Of a DNA stretch of 64,000 nucleotides, positions 40,901 through 51,203 are shown piece by piece (the first letter of the stretch is position 1; each line of letters opens with the position of its first letter). The notes under the pieces are model-generated. The model did no database searches. It saw only the letters and a list, made by a program, of their open reading frames with translations, and was not told the origin of the DNA. Made by a program: the position numbers and the translations under genes. The stretch is from Tranzscheliella williamsii (taxonomy: Eukaryota > Basidiomycota > Ustilaginomycetes > Ustilaginales > Ustilaginaceae). Location of the stretch: the NCBI GenBank assembly GCA_023212725.1, contig JALBYF010000036.1, positions 1-64,000 on the forward strand, written 5' to 3'.

Positions 40901-41720
40901 CATTGAGATGGTCTTGAAATGGGCGAAATCCCGGATTCGGTCGCAAAAGCGTTTGGCTCGGTCCTCGTATCCGACGCCCAAAACTGATGCTGCGACGCTC
41001 TCCGGGGTTATGCAAGACTTGGACGAAGCACAGATCGTGGGACACAGCATGAATGGATCCGAAGAATTTGCCTCCAATAACAGTGGAGATTCCCCTTTTG
41101 GTTTGGGCATCTCCGCAGGGCTGACGTTCGATATCGATGCGCTACTGGGTTCCTGGGGCATGGATCAGTTCGGCCCCGGTTCGGCCCTCCACTCGTCCGT
41201 CGCTCAGTATCATCCTGCAGGGGGAGCAAACGCAGACGCTGCTTCCGACCAGCTGCCAACGCCGCATACTGGTGCGGGCCACTCACCGTATCCTTCTAGC
41301 ACCGTGGCATCGAGTCAGATGGCTGGCGTCAACGGTTCGTACGGCGCTCGACGACCTTCAGTGGGAGTGCCGTCGCACCATCTCGGGGCGCATCCGCAGC
41401 CGGGGACACCGTCGTCGTCGACGCACTTGCATCCCGATCCGCGCTCGCTGGCACTCGTGGGCTCGTCTGGCGCGCGCCACTACCCGGCGTCGCCGAGCCG
41501 GCATGGCGCCAAGCCACATCCGGACGAGGGCGACGTTGCCAGCGCCCACTCTCAGTACCACTACCCGACGCCGGGCCAGCTGGACACCTCCTCATTCGCC
41601 ATCGCCGAGTTCTTCTCGCACGACCAGAGCGTCTGGCCGCTGTCCATCCAGAACGAGGAGATCGACCACGAGGCGGTTAGCCTCATCGCCTCCGCGCTCC
41701 AGCTGCCCCCATACCAGTGA
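37917..41720 (+). CDS. Zn2Cys6 transcription factor with fungal_trans domain
   Basis: Single exon, 1267 aa from the ATG at 37917 (MMTSSAMMAAA). The frame is open slightly upstream without an ATG. The DNA-binding cluster has C57, C60, C67, C76, C79 and C86 (SACEACRAKKVRC, then CQNC, then QC), preceded by a basic KKRTRP. A long Ser/Pro-rich stretch follows. The fungal-specific regulatory domain begins near residue 550 (HLVSLFCTHFKPSWCPW) and includes AILANAVCAIAARFS, WMYVGMALRMSQDLGL and FWAVIGLDRITTFGTGRP. The C-terminal 250 residues are Pro/His/Ser-rich and end with ASALQLPPYQ. The regulatory domain resembles activators of lipid or polysaccharide use, but I cannot name the orthologue. It is tandem to another Zn2Cys6 gene yet differs sharply in having no introns. 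Confidence 0.88.
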   Translation: MMTSSAMMAAAETLASVASAGPSSSGQGSISPTTKSRPPLRSSSSEPKKRTRPVSACEACRAKKVRCLLSPDAPVCQNCLSSGKQCLFRVDDLAPALRAARFSHCGPPTANARVVASKKANKSGTRRASEDDSESARQRQKRVKSTDPREGLSEDRETSATPSSAKQKAKAVFRSFANPTHLAAPLPAPSSSTTEPLAPSTIVPSTLAASTLSWDQPQAVRPQPAMSRHRSDTCSSQQDPFTASYPPLPSIFSRPSLEAESSSHLPASDVDHFPHSHDPAYYGHPVGAIPSEASPVGSTSVFLQKHSPTKTSPSSAKSNRSAAVVRSIKDSKHTFFATPSQNKKSRSGFRRRPVQPVDPMSLEYYGHPQNPQLVKVEDPQHHPMGTAAQREQDSPYPVVSDELRDGIERWQRRGAPRPVDESDDIVEDHHSIPQPRPKIVLPFFRWFGTTANTPGYRKIKVGVLQDSEVPGTDDFVPDLDEMPPYKSKDAEGFVIPGDDALRTTVPTSDEIHLSPPPLPLASTPPRIDNKASSSVTRELFEINRPRYPRKDILQHLVSLFCTHFKPSWCPWMDDEELSNSVESGSMPAILANAVCAIAARFSNKAELRKAPRKSSGDPFSEMAKILIIPLLSFPSIEVIEALLLLSYAEFAAGSDSGLWMYVGMALRMSQDLGLQHEVSVQSIPNDKQQGKARLLFWAVIGLDRITTFGTGRPVSIRETEIDTELPRLSEASDMTDETLVFGHIVRILLLRGRMGELLNRREREDSAVSGEETKRELTRMWLELAQSYSDLPAYLHFNVQTFQNSAAHNQSPGFVYLHVLFQSTIGLLDRPALMKKFTSDSIPLLPTFAPAASAAASRTIADILTLGDAFDDRCIIASPYLDQLVLPAGRSFVAEREAARGALRNMGHGTTPAPSRPPSRGGPPRQPSRTSALVSTKSYAEINLGGCQRILQKLQQYWAGASWPLRALEQEAAGNRGDIDPQASDDDAQSAPIRDIEMVLKWAKSRIRSQKRLARSSYPTPKTDAATLSGVMQDLDEAQIVGHSMNGSEEFASNNSGDSPFGLGISAGLTFDIDALLGSWGMDQFGPGSALHSSVAQYHPAGGANADAASDQLPTPHTGAGHSPYPSSTVASSQMAGVNGSYGARRPSVGVPSHHLGAHPQPGTPSSSTHLHPDPRSLALVGSSGARHYPASPSRHGAKPHPDEGDVASAHSQYHYPTPGQLDTSSFAIAEFFSHDQSVWPLSIQNEEIDHEAVSLIASALQLPPYQ

Positions 41721-42115
41721 CGCCCCCTCGCGCTCCCAACCGCCCGCTGTATTTGTGTTCCTGGCTGCTCCACGCCGCCTACGCCCTGTACGATAGCACA
41801 TGCCAAAGTTATCCCCGCTCACAACGTCCTAGAACCAGCCGAAGCGTCCTTCGCGCAGGCAACGACCCGCGCCTCACTAGGGCACAACTGCCTAAAATGT
41901 CGTTACCATTGTGCGAGCAGATCCTGTTCAAGATGCGTGACAGTGACGGGAAGGGGTGAAGCGATAGGTGCGGTAACGTGTAGCGCGATTGTCCAGGGCG
42001 GCGGTGTCGATCCGTTAGGTAGTGTCCGAGGAGCTCGAGATCCGGAAGGTGGAGGTGGAGGGAGTCTATTCTATGATACAAGCGGGGAACTGGGGGAGGG
42101 GATGGGGGGTTCAGG
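41721..42115. other. Convergent 3' region, Zn2Cys6 gene / kelch gene
   Basis: A 395-nt space holding the 3' ends of two convergent genes. No gene or conspicuous repeat. Confidence 0.5.
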
Positions 42116-45100
42116 CTATTCAGCACGCTTCTCGTGGAGGGGTAGCGAGCTGGCGGAGCTGCTGCGGTTGTGGTCGGGGTTGGCGACGAAGAGCTGCGCC
42201 TTGGGCGCCAGCCCGTGGGTGTATTTGAGCTTCTTGGCCTTGGCCGGCGTGTGTGTCTCTGCCTCTGCCGGCGCGGAAACGCGCGAGGTTGCGCTCGACA
42301 GGCTCGCCGTCCAGACAGAAGCCGAATCGGCCGGCGCCTGCGCTTCGATCGCCTTCACCCGATCCTTTACGCTGTTTCCTACGGATGCAGGCTTGGCCGA
42401 GCCCCGGCCGCTGGGCGAAGGGAAGAGAGGCGACACCATCAGAGGGTTCTGCCGCGCACGCTTCGTCGTCATCGGCGTGACAGAAGGCGTCTCGGAAACG
42501 TTGGCTCGCCGCACATCAGCTCCTTTGCGGCCATAGTCGGAGGCCAGCTCGTCGAGGCCGTCTCCGTGGAACGGACTTGACCGCGGCTCTTCGTCTTCTT
42601 CTACCAAATCGCCCAGTCCACCACTGCTCGTTTGTTCTCCTCGCCCAGCGGTAGCTCTGGTCCAATCTTCAGGAGCCCATACCACGGACCCCGGTGTGGC
42701 CTCTTCGGCATCTGCGGCTTCTGTGGGGCCCATGTTCCTTGGTCTCAGCATGCTGGGACCCCTGCTCAGGGCCGGCTCGCTGTCGGTCTCGCTTAAGGCG
42801 CTCCCGGTCCGCGTCGAGGCGGTTCGCCGGCTGCTACCAGTTCGCGTACGTTGGATCACATCCATGTTGCGGAAGCGCGTCTCGAAGTGCGAGGATGCCG
42901 CTGTCTTGGCCGATCCGAGACTCGATAGCGACCGGCCATGTTGGTAAGAGGCGAAAGGCGAAGGCTCTTCATCGGATTCCACTCGCCTGCCCATCTCATC
43001 GAGGCCTGCAGCATGCGAAGCTGATCGCCGTTGTGCCTCATCCGCGAACGGATTCATGCTTTCCGAGACATCGCGAGACCGCGGCGACTCTGTAATAGCT
43101 TCCAGCCCGACACCGGGCGCAGATGCCGGGTCGCGGATCGGAAGACTCGCACCAGGACCGGAGAGCAAGCGGCCGGAGGCGCTTCGTTCCAACAGTGAGG
43201 TAGCCATGAAGCGATCCCACCAAGTGGGACTGCGCTTCATCATCGAACTGCCCGAAATTTTGCCAGGGCCGGCTTCAGAGAAGGATACGATGCCCCCTGG
43301 AGAAAGGACGTCGCGAGATTTGCTGGAGCTGTTCATGTCGCTCTTGCTTGTCGTGCTGTGCGACTGTGTAGATGGCCCGCTGGATGGAACATTGTGCCGG
43401 TCGACGTCGGATTCGCGCTCATCGTAGTCGTACCCGTCATTATCGTAGTCGTCGTATTCCAGCCTGCCATAAGGTCTCTTTCCGGTTATGGCTGCACTTG
43501 CGGCGCCGAGCAGACCAATACCCGCGGCCGCTCCAGTGTACGAAGCCATCGCATTTCCAGGGCGATTGACAGTGGGCGGATCCTCGAAGGGCGACTCCAC
43601 ATAGTCCTCACCTTGACCATTGTAGTGCTGCAAGTTGCCAATATCACCCAGTGATAGGTCTTCACCCCGCACATGGGCGTAAGAGTGTTCATGAAGGCGT
43701 TGGTGGCCCCACACCGGGCTCTCGGGCTCTTCTTCTGCTTCCACGTCGCGTTTAAAGAGACTGTTTCCGTCCACTTCATCAGCAAGCATATCGAACCTAG
43801 GAGCATGGTTGGTCTCCCTCCTGCCCAAACCGGTCAGAATAGCCAAACGTTCGCGAAAATGCGGTCCAGACCCTTCTAGAGCATGGCCGATGTTGCCCAT
43901 CGTGTATGGCAGTGCCCCGGTCCGGCCTCGACTCCGGCTATGCTGGGCTCCATCAGCAAAAGCTGTCTCTCTTCCGCCGACCCTGTGGTACTGTCTGTCA
44001 TATTCACTGTAGCTAGGTCCTTTCTCCATCATGTAGCCATTCTCCGGATCGGCTCCATCTGTCCAACCGGTATTGCCTAAAAGACCAGCAGAACCGTCGC
44101 CCTGGCGCCAACTGCTTGGTGATGTTCGCCTTCGATATACGGCATAGCCCGCACCAACGATCAAACCGGCGCCAATGATCGCCCCTAGAGCGGCGCCTGC
44201 TTTGGTACCATCGCTCGACCCCTTGGCCTCCTTAGCTGTTCCAGTATCGCCTGTGCCAGCATCCGTGGTAGGAAAGCTTGGGTTCGAGCTGGTGGGATCC
44301 CCAGAGCTTGAGTCTGGATCTGATGACGACAGATTGCCTCCAGAGCTTGTGCTGGACCCATTGCCATTGGGAGAGGAGGAGGCGGGTGTGCTGTTTCCTG
44401 ACCCGGACGCGAGGACCTCAGGATCTGGTGTGTAGGTGGTGGACCATTTCCCACCCGTCCATAGCCCCTGGGATGTAGAGGCGAGTGTGGTCCCGTCGAA
44501 GACATGGAGAGTTGAATCAGCGGCATTGCCGCCAGACCAGCCCAGGCCAACGACGACTTGACGACCATAAGCTACCGCCACGTGTCCATACCGTGCACCG
44601 GGGCCTTCCGTAGTATTGACCTGATTCCACATGGGCGGTTTGACGCTCCAGTCTAGAATCCAAGCGTCACTGTAGACAGTGGAGAAGTCTGCGCTAGCGC
44701 CGCCTTGAATGAAGACCCGCTGATTTGGCAAACTGACAGCAATGTGGCCGCGCCGGGGCGAAGGGAAGGAAGCGGAATCATTTGCTTGCCGCCTAGTCAA
44801 GTTTTGCTCGGACCCTTGCGTATCCGTCTGCGTCCATTTTTGAGTTTGTGTAGAGAAAGCGTAGACCTGCTGTAGCGGTTGTAATTGTCCGCTGATGTCC
44901 ATCCCACCGAGGATTAGCAGCGTCCCATCACTCAGCAAAGTGGATGTGGAGCCAGCGATACTGCCGGCCGGTGGACTCCCCGCTGAAAAGCTGACCATCT
45001 CTGTATTGGTGTCCAATGTCCAGAGCTGATCGAGCAGTAGACCGGAACCGTCTGCCTTCTCTCCTCCCACGATCCAAACACAACCATTGTTGTCGCTCTC

Positions 45101-45643
45101 GCTCGTGTGATAGGTTCTGCGCATTGGCTGAGACCAGTCAGGCCGTAGAAATGTTGCTGTACGACCGGCGGTGGAGTCTGTTAGGTGGACGATATAGGCC
45201 GAATCATTGTTGGTTTGAACCGGCACCTCAGGATTTCCATCGCCGCCGAAAAGGATAAGAGACGTGCTGTTGAGTGGTGACAAGGAATGGAAGCTGACGA
45301 TTGGGGATGCCAAACCGGCAGGGTCGGGTTGTACTACCAGCCAGGGAGGCGTTAGAGCGGAGAAAGATGTAGAAAGATCGAGGGTATACATCTGAGCGTC
45401 GCTAGGCGCTGAGGAATACGTGTAACCGCCACCAGGCCCCTGAGTTTTCCCGCCATGTACTATGAGCTGCGAGCCGATGAGAGCAGAGGCTTGTCCCCAC
45501 CGCGGACCCACCGTGGTAGATGAAGCGTTACTCTGGCCATTTGCAGTGGCGGAGAAGGCGCTGACAGCTGCAAAAACGGTGCCTATCGTAGAGGCCAGCC
45601 GCGATTTGCTTCGAAAGCGCCAAGGTACCGATAAAGCTACCAT
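42116..45643 (-). CDS. Kelch-repeat single-pass membrane protein
   Basis: Single exon, 1175 aa from the ATG at 45643 (MVALSVPWRF). The N-terminus is basic then hydrophobic (TIGTVFAAVSAFSATA), a probable signal sequence. The outer domain, about residues 40-410, is a kelch beta-propeller with blades such as RWGQASALIGSQLIVHGG, SLILFGGDG, GCVWIVGGE, TLLILGGMD, RVFIQGG and RYGHVAVAYGRQVVVGLG. A Ser/Gly/Asn-rich stalk leads to one membrane helix at about 482-510 (ALGAIIGAGLIVGAGYAVYRRR). The cytosolic tail of about 660 residues is low-complexity, Ser-rich and mostly disordered. Such fungal kelch-TM proteins are thought to act in cell-wall sensing or polarity, but the role here is not known. It has a divergent promoter with the kinase across an unusually long 3-kb gap. 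Confidence 0.85.
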   Translation of the reverse strand: MVALSVPWRFRSKSRLASTIGTVFAAVSAFSATANGQSNASSTTVGPRWGQASALIGSQLIVHGGKTQGPGGGYTYSSAPSDAQMYTLDLSTSFSALTPPWLVVQPDPAGLASPIVSFHSLSPLNSTSLILFGGDGNPEVPVQTNNDSAYIVHLTDSTAGRTATFLRPDWSQPMRRTYHTSESDNNGCVWIVGGEKADGSGLLLDQLWTLDTNTEMVSFSAGSPPAGSIAGSTSTLLSDGTLLILGGMDISGQLQPLQQVYAFSTQTQKWTQTDTQGSEQNLTRRQANDSASFPSPRRGHIAVSLPNQRVFIQGGASADFSTVYSDAWILDWSVKPPMWNQVNTTEGPGARYGHVAVAYGRQVVVGLGWSGGNAADSTLHVFDGTTLASTSQGLWTGGKWSTTYTPDPEVLASGSGNSTPASSSPNGNGSSTSSGGNLSSSDPDSSSGDPTSSNPSFPTTDAGTGDTGTAKEAKGSSDGTKAGAALGAIIGAGLIVGAGYAVYRRRTSPSSWRQGDGSAGLLGNTGWTDGADPENGYMMEKGPSYSEYDRQYHRVGGRETAFADGAQHSRSRGRTGALPYTMGNIGHALEGSGPHFRERLAILTGLGRRETNHAPRFDMLADEVDGNSLFKRDVEAEEEPESPVWGHQRLHEHSYAHVRGEDLSLGDIGNLQHYNGQGEDYVESPFEDPPTVNRPGNAMASYTGAAAGIGLLGAASAAITGKRPYGRLEYDDYDNDGYDYDERESDVDRHNVPSSGPSTQSHSTTSKSDMNSSSKSRDVLSPGGIVSFSEAGPGKISGSSMMKRSPTWWDRFMATSLLERSASGRLLSGPGASLPIRDPASAPGVGLEAITESPRSRDVSESMNPFADEAQRRSASHAAGLDEMGRRVESDEEPSPFASYQHGRSLSSLGSAKTAASSHFETRFRNMDVIQRTRTGSSRRTASTRTGSALSETDSEPALSRGPSMLRPRNMGPTEAADAEEATPGSVVWAPEDWTRATAGRGEQTSSGGLGDLVEEDEEPRSSPFHGDGLDELASDYGRKGADVRRANVSETPSVTPMTTKRARQNPLMVSPLFPSPSGRGSAKPASVGNSVKDRVKAIEAQAPADSASVWTASLSSATSRVSAPAEAETHTPAKAKKLKYTHGLAPKAQLFVANPDHNRSSSASSLPLHEKRAE

Positions 45644-48635
45644 AGTGCGGTTTGACTTCGAGGTGTAGCGCAGACCACTGATGCTCGTCAACACGAGCTT
45701 TCAGGGGACGACCCCAGGGCGAGAGTAGCTTAGAGGCTGTACCTCTCTTTGAGCGTGATATCTGTGTGGCGAGGTTGATGGCGTTGCTGTCAACGATGTG
45801 AATAGCAATAGCGCCGCGTCTCAAGGCCTGCAGAGAGCAAAGCAGGAACGCCAAATGTAGCCCTCTTCGATCAAGCTGTATTTGGAGAGGCCAGGTCGGC
45901 TTAGGCTGGAATCTGCAGTAACGCAGAGTGGACAGCCAGCCGGCTGTTAATACAAATTGCGGACAGGAGGGCAGAGTCGAGTAGCTGAGACGCTAGACCC
46001 TGGAAGCGATATGAAGAGAAGGTAGCTTAAGCCAGAGCTACTGCACAGCGACTACAAGCTGCGTCGGTTACAGCTAGAGCCCGGTTGTAGATGGTTCAGC
46101 AAGCGTGATGCTCAGATCGAGCCAGGGCTTGGCTTGGCTTTCGGGTGCAACGTCAGATCCTGCCTTCCGGAGGTCGGAGATGGTTGTTGAATGGGTAGTA
46201 GAGGGGCAGAGTGATAGGGGCATCATGCATGCAAAAAGGTCGTAATAACGAACTATCAACCCCCAAATACTAAGTTATACATTTCTACCTTGTGCCGTAA
46301 CGCAACAATCTTTATTCGGCAGGACAAGAGCAGCCTTCTTCACAGCAAGCGTAATACTAACAACCTCCAGGCTAGCTGTCCGGCTCTAGCCTCATCAACT
46401 GCATCACGAAGGACGTGCAAAGCTGTCGACTAGCCCGTATAACATAGAGTTGCGGGACTATGCTGTCATTCGGTGCAAGATTGGTACTGTAGTGTCAGAT
46501 ATTTGTGTCCAAGTAAATTCTATTCCAAAGTACGAGCTCGTAGACCAGGTGTTGTTCTCTGCCTCACGCGTCTGAAACCGTCGCGCAAAAGGCCCAAGAA
46601 CTCACTATATATGGGCCAATTGCGCAGTTCACCCAAGGTGGGACTGCGTCGCGAGCCCAGTCGCATCCATGCACCATCCATCTGTACACTTCTATTTGCA
46701 CCTGCTTTTGTAGCGTTCGATTTGCATCCCGAACCAGCTTAGCAGCCGGGGCCTTCCGAGACTGAATCTGGTCACAGTGGGGTCCAGCCCGCTCAGGAAG
46801 TCACATTAATCGTCAGGTCCACTTCGTGTTGATGTGGAGGGGGTAGAGGCACCGCCCCTGTCTCGTCACATCCAAAGTCACAGTCACAGTCTCTGCTAGC
46901 CGAGTCACGCATCTCGAGGTGTCAAACTGACAGCATACGCGCCTGCAGCAATTCCTTTTCTTGCCCCTGAGTGACGTGGGCTTAACGCCATCCGCTGTAC
47001 GGTCAGCTTAGCATTTCATCTCCTGTGAATCTGGTGACGCCCAGGGCATCGTAGGGCCCTACCGCCTGCCGCCAACTCTCGCCCTCCGCATGATGACAAT
47101 TCGAACCGGATGACGATTTGCCAAGTGTTTGGCCGTTGTTTACAGGTGTCGTGCAGGAGCTGAGGCTTGCCAAAAGCCCTTCTAATTCTCCGAACATCGC
47201 CTGATCGTGTATAGCGTAGGTCTGGCGCCAAGAGCTGTTCCAAATAGGGCAGGAAAAAGGTCGAGAGGCGTCTGCCGAAGTGAAAACGTGTCACTGCGCT
47301 GGCTCGCAGTATTGGCTATAGCAATGACAATGTTCCGTCAGCTCTTTTCTTAGCACGAACTGGCCAAGTCGGCAAACCCTTCGTCACAGCGTCGTGTCGG
47401 CTTGATCGTCTGAGGTTTCGCTCACTGGCCACATCACGATTTGGCTGTGAGAAGCACAATCAAGGTTCACTTTCGGCCTGAAGCCGATGCGAACTCCAAT
47501 CGAGACCACCGCAAGGGAAATAGGTGTCAGTCAGCTGTATCACGATGACCGAAACTGTCAAGGTTACGCAGTCCAGCTCGCTAGAGCCTAGACAGACTAC
47601 ACATTGCTATGCATTTACATTCTTCGGCTTTTCCGTCCTTCACTTCAGTTGCGAAGTGATGAATGGGAGCGAACTAGGGCAAGGTAATGCCGGGGAAAGG
47701 GGCCAGAAGCGAGAGGATCTATGGGGAGAGGAAATCAGATTTTGAAAGATACCGGCTGTCGCGTGAACTGTCCGCTTCCGACCAACTCTTTGAATTTGAG
47801 GTTTGGTTCTCCGACCTCACATCTGCCGCATACGGCTCAGCTTTTGCGTAGCTTAGAGCGTTTGGCCCCTGAGCGCACCCTTCCCAGTTGGCCCTTATTG
47901 ACAGATGCCCTTCCCTTCCATAAGCCATCAACATCGTCGGAGAACGACAAACTACTATTTGGCCAGCCGCCGTCGCTCTTGCCTCCCACTACCGGCACAG
48001 CTTAACTCCATCCGCCTCTTTTGCCGACTGATCCGCATCGGTCTCACTGCTTTCTTTACTGTTCGCTTTCCCTCGATCTGTTCACTCTCTCTCGACCATC
48101 TTACCTCTTTCCACTGGGCTTTTACCTTCCCCTACTTGTCCGCATCAGGCGCTGCAGTTCTTTCATTCTACCTTCTCTGTTCCATCGGTTCTGGTCCTAC
48201 TCTTGGCCTCGCTACTTCTCGTATAACGCCTGCAACCGCAACCCACCTCAGTCCACACTTTTGGCTGCCATTGCCGATCATACGTAAGTAAACCTATCAG
48301 CAAGCGCCTCATTGGTCGTCAAGCGTTCCGATTGGCGGATGGCGCAGGTCGTTTTACATCCTGGCTACTTGTATGGCGTAGGCTACTTGTATAGCGTAGT
48401 ATACATTATCTGCGCCCTGGCCTTTAGCTTTCGATCGCGCTTGTCTATGTCCATCGCCACTCTTCAGGGCTTATAGGCAGTACGCTGATATCCTCTTTCC
48501 CCTTCTGCCTCATACTGTTTCTTGCGCCCCTTCCACTTCATCGAAGCAGCCTTCCTGTAACACAAACAGGCGCCGACCCAAGGCCGAGGCTTCCCGTACC
48601 TGAACAAGCACGTCGTGCTGTTGGACTGCTCCAGC
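45644..48635. other. Long divergent intergenic region, kelch gene / kinase (3.0 kb)
   Basis: The longest gene-free stretch in the window. The right third (about 47900-48300) is pyrimidine-rich and leader-like. A good 5' splice site (CATAC then GTAAGT) at 48284 may start a 5'-UTR intron of the kinase gene. A tandem 18-nt duplication lies at 48363-48398. No open frame shows coding features. Confidence 0.5.
48363..48398 (+). repeat. Tandem duplication, 18-nt unit x2
   Basis: Two adjacent copies of GGCTACTTGTATGGCGTA differing at one base. Non-coding, within the presumed leader or leader intron of the kinase gene. Confidence 0.85.
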
Positions 48636-50663
48636 ATGGATCGGTTCGATGTCATTAACTTTGCGGACCTATCAGGTCCGCATGGCGGCGCTTGGGTCAA
48701 GATTGGAGGTGGCAGCTTTGGCGTGGTCTTCAAGGGCGAGTACCTCGGTACTGAGGTGGCCATCAAAGAGGTGCTGCCCAACAACACCTACGACGTTGAA
48801 AAATACTTTGAACGAGAGTGTGTTCTCATGAAGGAAGCGCGCCATCCCAATATCGTCCAATACATAGGCTTGACGAAGAGCCCTGGGCCAGAAGGACGGA
48901 TCTATATCATCTCAGAGTTCGTCGGAGGCAATGTCCGCTCCTACATTGCAGATAAGAACAAACCTTTCCCGTGGCGCTTGCGGATCAGTTTTGCCATGGA
49001 CATCTCGAGAGCAATTGCCTATCTCCATGCGAGAAACTGTATGCACCGCGATCTCAAGGGTGAGAACTTACTCATCACCGCCAACGAACGTATCAAGGTC
49101 TGCGATTTTGGCTTCGCTCGCATAGCCGCCAGGAACGAAGACGAAATGCGCAGAATCAGCTATTGTGGCACCGATGGCTACATGTCTCCCGAGATTCTTC
49201 TGGGCGTTGACTTTGGCTTGCCTTCGGATGTCTTTTCCCTTGGTATCATCTTCGTCGAGATCGCCGCTCGCCATCTTGTCGATTCCTATACCTTCAAGCG
49301 CACTATGCCAGGCTTTGGTTTGGATGCCGACGAGGTGCGAGAGATGGCTTCGGATGGTTGCCCAGAGGCGTTCGTCCAACTCGCACTTGACTGCGTTGAG
49401 GAAGACCCCAGAGATCGTCCCGAGATGCGTCAAGTCGTCGCTCGCCTCAGGGATATCGAACATGAGGTACTATTGCAGGAGGAGAATCGATATGCTATTG
49501 GCAGTGTACGGGGTGCCACCATTCAGTCTATTATGGGAATCAAGGCTAAAAGACCAACTGCTCCACGTTTACCCAGCTTCAACGGTACTGTCAAACTGGG
49601 CCCCCTATCACAAGCAGGTTCTGACGATAGCGGTGACGAGATCGAGGAGGCTCTGGCTGCGCTCGAAAAGATTGGAATCGAGCCGGAGGATCACCAATCC
49701 CCTGGAACCATCAAAGCAAGTGGTACATTCAAGGCTTCCGGGCATGGCAATCCTTGGTGGAGCGATGAGACCACCGACGCCTTGCCAAGTATTACTCGCA
49801 GCTGGTTGGCATCTCCAGGCGCGGCCGCCGAGCGGGTCCGTCAAGATTCGGAAGCAGGTCTGCTTGAGAATGCAGACTATGCAGAGAGCGATTACAGCAC
49901 CTCAGTCGTCAGATCTTCCAGATTGACCCAGCGGCATGCGCCTCTTGACATGCCCGATGAAAAGCCCTCAACCATGTCGGTGCGGACGCTTCGCCAAGGC
50001 GATTCGCCTTTGATGATTCCGGAGCGACGAGACTCTGCCGACACCTCTGTGGCTCAGTCCTTTATGACTGCACGAACTCGCCGAGCTGATCCGTCCATTG
50101 CACTCGCCACGATTGCTTCTGCAAGCTCCATTGGTGGACAACAAGCCATTTGCCATCGGTTTACCCTGGTCAAGAACGGCACAAGGCGTCCTGCTTCGAT
50201 CGCATCTGCGGCGCGTCAGGCCGTGTCTACAAGCACTCATGCTCCCGTCGGATTCTACCCAAGCCTTCTGCCCCCAGCGTTGATGCTGACCAATGCATTG
50301 GCCAAATGCTGGGTGTGCGGTAAGAGGATAGGTTGGAAGCCATTCATGGACTGCGATGACTGCCCTTACAAGACCCACGTGGCCTGCGCTGAGCTGGCCC
50401 CTCCCACCTGCCAAGACTTGCCCATTCCGCCGGCCTCCGGTGGCAGCAGTGTCCAGCCTGTCTTGTCTCCTCACAACGCCTCCCGACGGAACTCGAAGGC
50501 CTTTGAAGTAGGAGACCAGAAGAACATCTCGGCTGCCGCAGCTGCTTTGAAACGCGCGTCTCTGAACGACAATAGCGAGGAGACGCCCGCCTCCCCAAAG
50601 ACCAAAGCCAAAAAGAAGCTCTTCGGCGGCTCTGCGCTGAACAAGAGTGCTGTCAAGGCTTGA
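48636..50663 (+). CDS. TKL-type protein kinase with C-terminal C1 domain
   Basis: Single exon, 675 aa from the ATG at 48636 (MDRFDVINF). The catalytic domain spans about residues 15-285: glycine loop GGGSFG at 24-29, ATP lysine K44 (VAIKEV), HRDLKGEN with HRD at 137-139, DFG at 157-159, GTDGYMSPE and SDVFSLGIIFVEI. The sequence is closest in style to tyrosine-kinase-like Ser/Thr kinases such as the LIMK/TESK or MLK groups. A disordered Ser/Thr-rich linker follows. Near the end is a C1-type zinc finger with C558, C561, C573, C576, H581, C584 and C592, normally a lipid or membrane binding module. The His that should start it (H507) is about 50 residues away, where the usual gap is about a dozen. 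All catalytic residues are present. An upstream coding exon cannot be excluded. It converges on EBP2. Confidence 0.88.
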   Translation: MDRFDVINFADLSGPHGGAWVKIGGGSFGVVFKGEYLGTEVAIKEVLPNNTYDVEKYFERECVLMKEARHPNIVQYIGLTKSPGPEGRIYIISEFVGGNVRSYIADKNKPFPWRLRISFAMDISRAIAYLHARNCMHRDLKGENLLITANERIKVCDFGFARIAARNEDEMRRISYCGTDGYMSPEILLGVDFGLPSDVFSLGIIFVEIAARHLVDSYTFKRTMPGFGLDADEVREMASDGCPEAFVQLALDCVEEDPRDRPEMRQVVARLRDIEHEVLLQEENRYAIGSVRGATIQSIMGIKAKRPTAPRLPSFNGTVKLGPLSQAGSDDSGDEIEEALAALEKIGIEPEDHQSPGTIKASGTFKASGHGNPWWSDETTDALPSITRSWLASPGAAAERVRQDSEAGLLENADYAESDYSTSVVRSSRLTQRHAPLDMPDEKPSTMSVRTLRQGDSPLMIPERRDSADTSVAQSFMTARTRRADPSIALATIASASSIGGQQAICHRFTLVKNGTRRPASIASAARQAVSTSTHAPVGFYPSLLPPALMLTNALAKCWVCGKRIGWKPFMDCDDCPYKTHVACAELAPPTCQDLPIPPASGGSSVQPVLSPHNASRRNSKAFEVGDQKNISAAAAALKRASLNDNSEETPASPKTKAKKKLFGGSALNKSAVKA

Positions 50664-51203
50664 GAACCAATTCATAGACATCTTACTCCAAGCTGGCTGT
50701 ACGGTGTCAGTCTAGGCCTTCATTATCTCCGCATGAACCATGTTTCTCGACCCCATCTCTTGATTCCAACAGACTCAGACAAGGCTACGTCTCTTCCTAG
50801 AATCTTAGCATCATTGTTCCAGGCAACGCCTAGGGCTGTTGCACTGCAACGTCCAGCATTCAGATCGCATCTTCCAGCTGTCTACCAGCACTTTCAACTC
50901 TGCATGGCCCTTCTTGCCAGTCTGGCGAGCAGAGCCTTCGCCTTGTGTTCCCGCCTTTTCCGCCGACTCACGACCGCCGACACGATTACGACTCAACACT
51001 TTCTTGCAATTGTACTCTTTCACATCTAATCATTCACTTTCAACACCAGCAAACTCACGGACAATGAATGTCTAATGCAAAAGAAAAACCGATGTTGCAG
51101 AGAGTGTACGGGGCTTGAGGCGTGAAGGGGGGGGGGGGTTGTTAAGTGCGGGAAGGCAGGGAGTGCGCGTGGGGAATGGGCCAGCAGAGGGAAGGGTGCG
51201 AAG
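50664..51203. other. Convergent 3' region, kinase / EBP2
   Basis: A 540-nt space with no gene. It includes a run of 12 G at 51127-51138, just past the EBP2 stop on that gene's transcript. Confidence 0.55.

Noticed and set aside
47905..48291. 128-codon plus-strand frame upstream of the kinase
   Set aside because: Pyrimidine-rich; probably leader sequence ending at a leader-intron donor.
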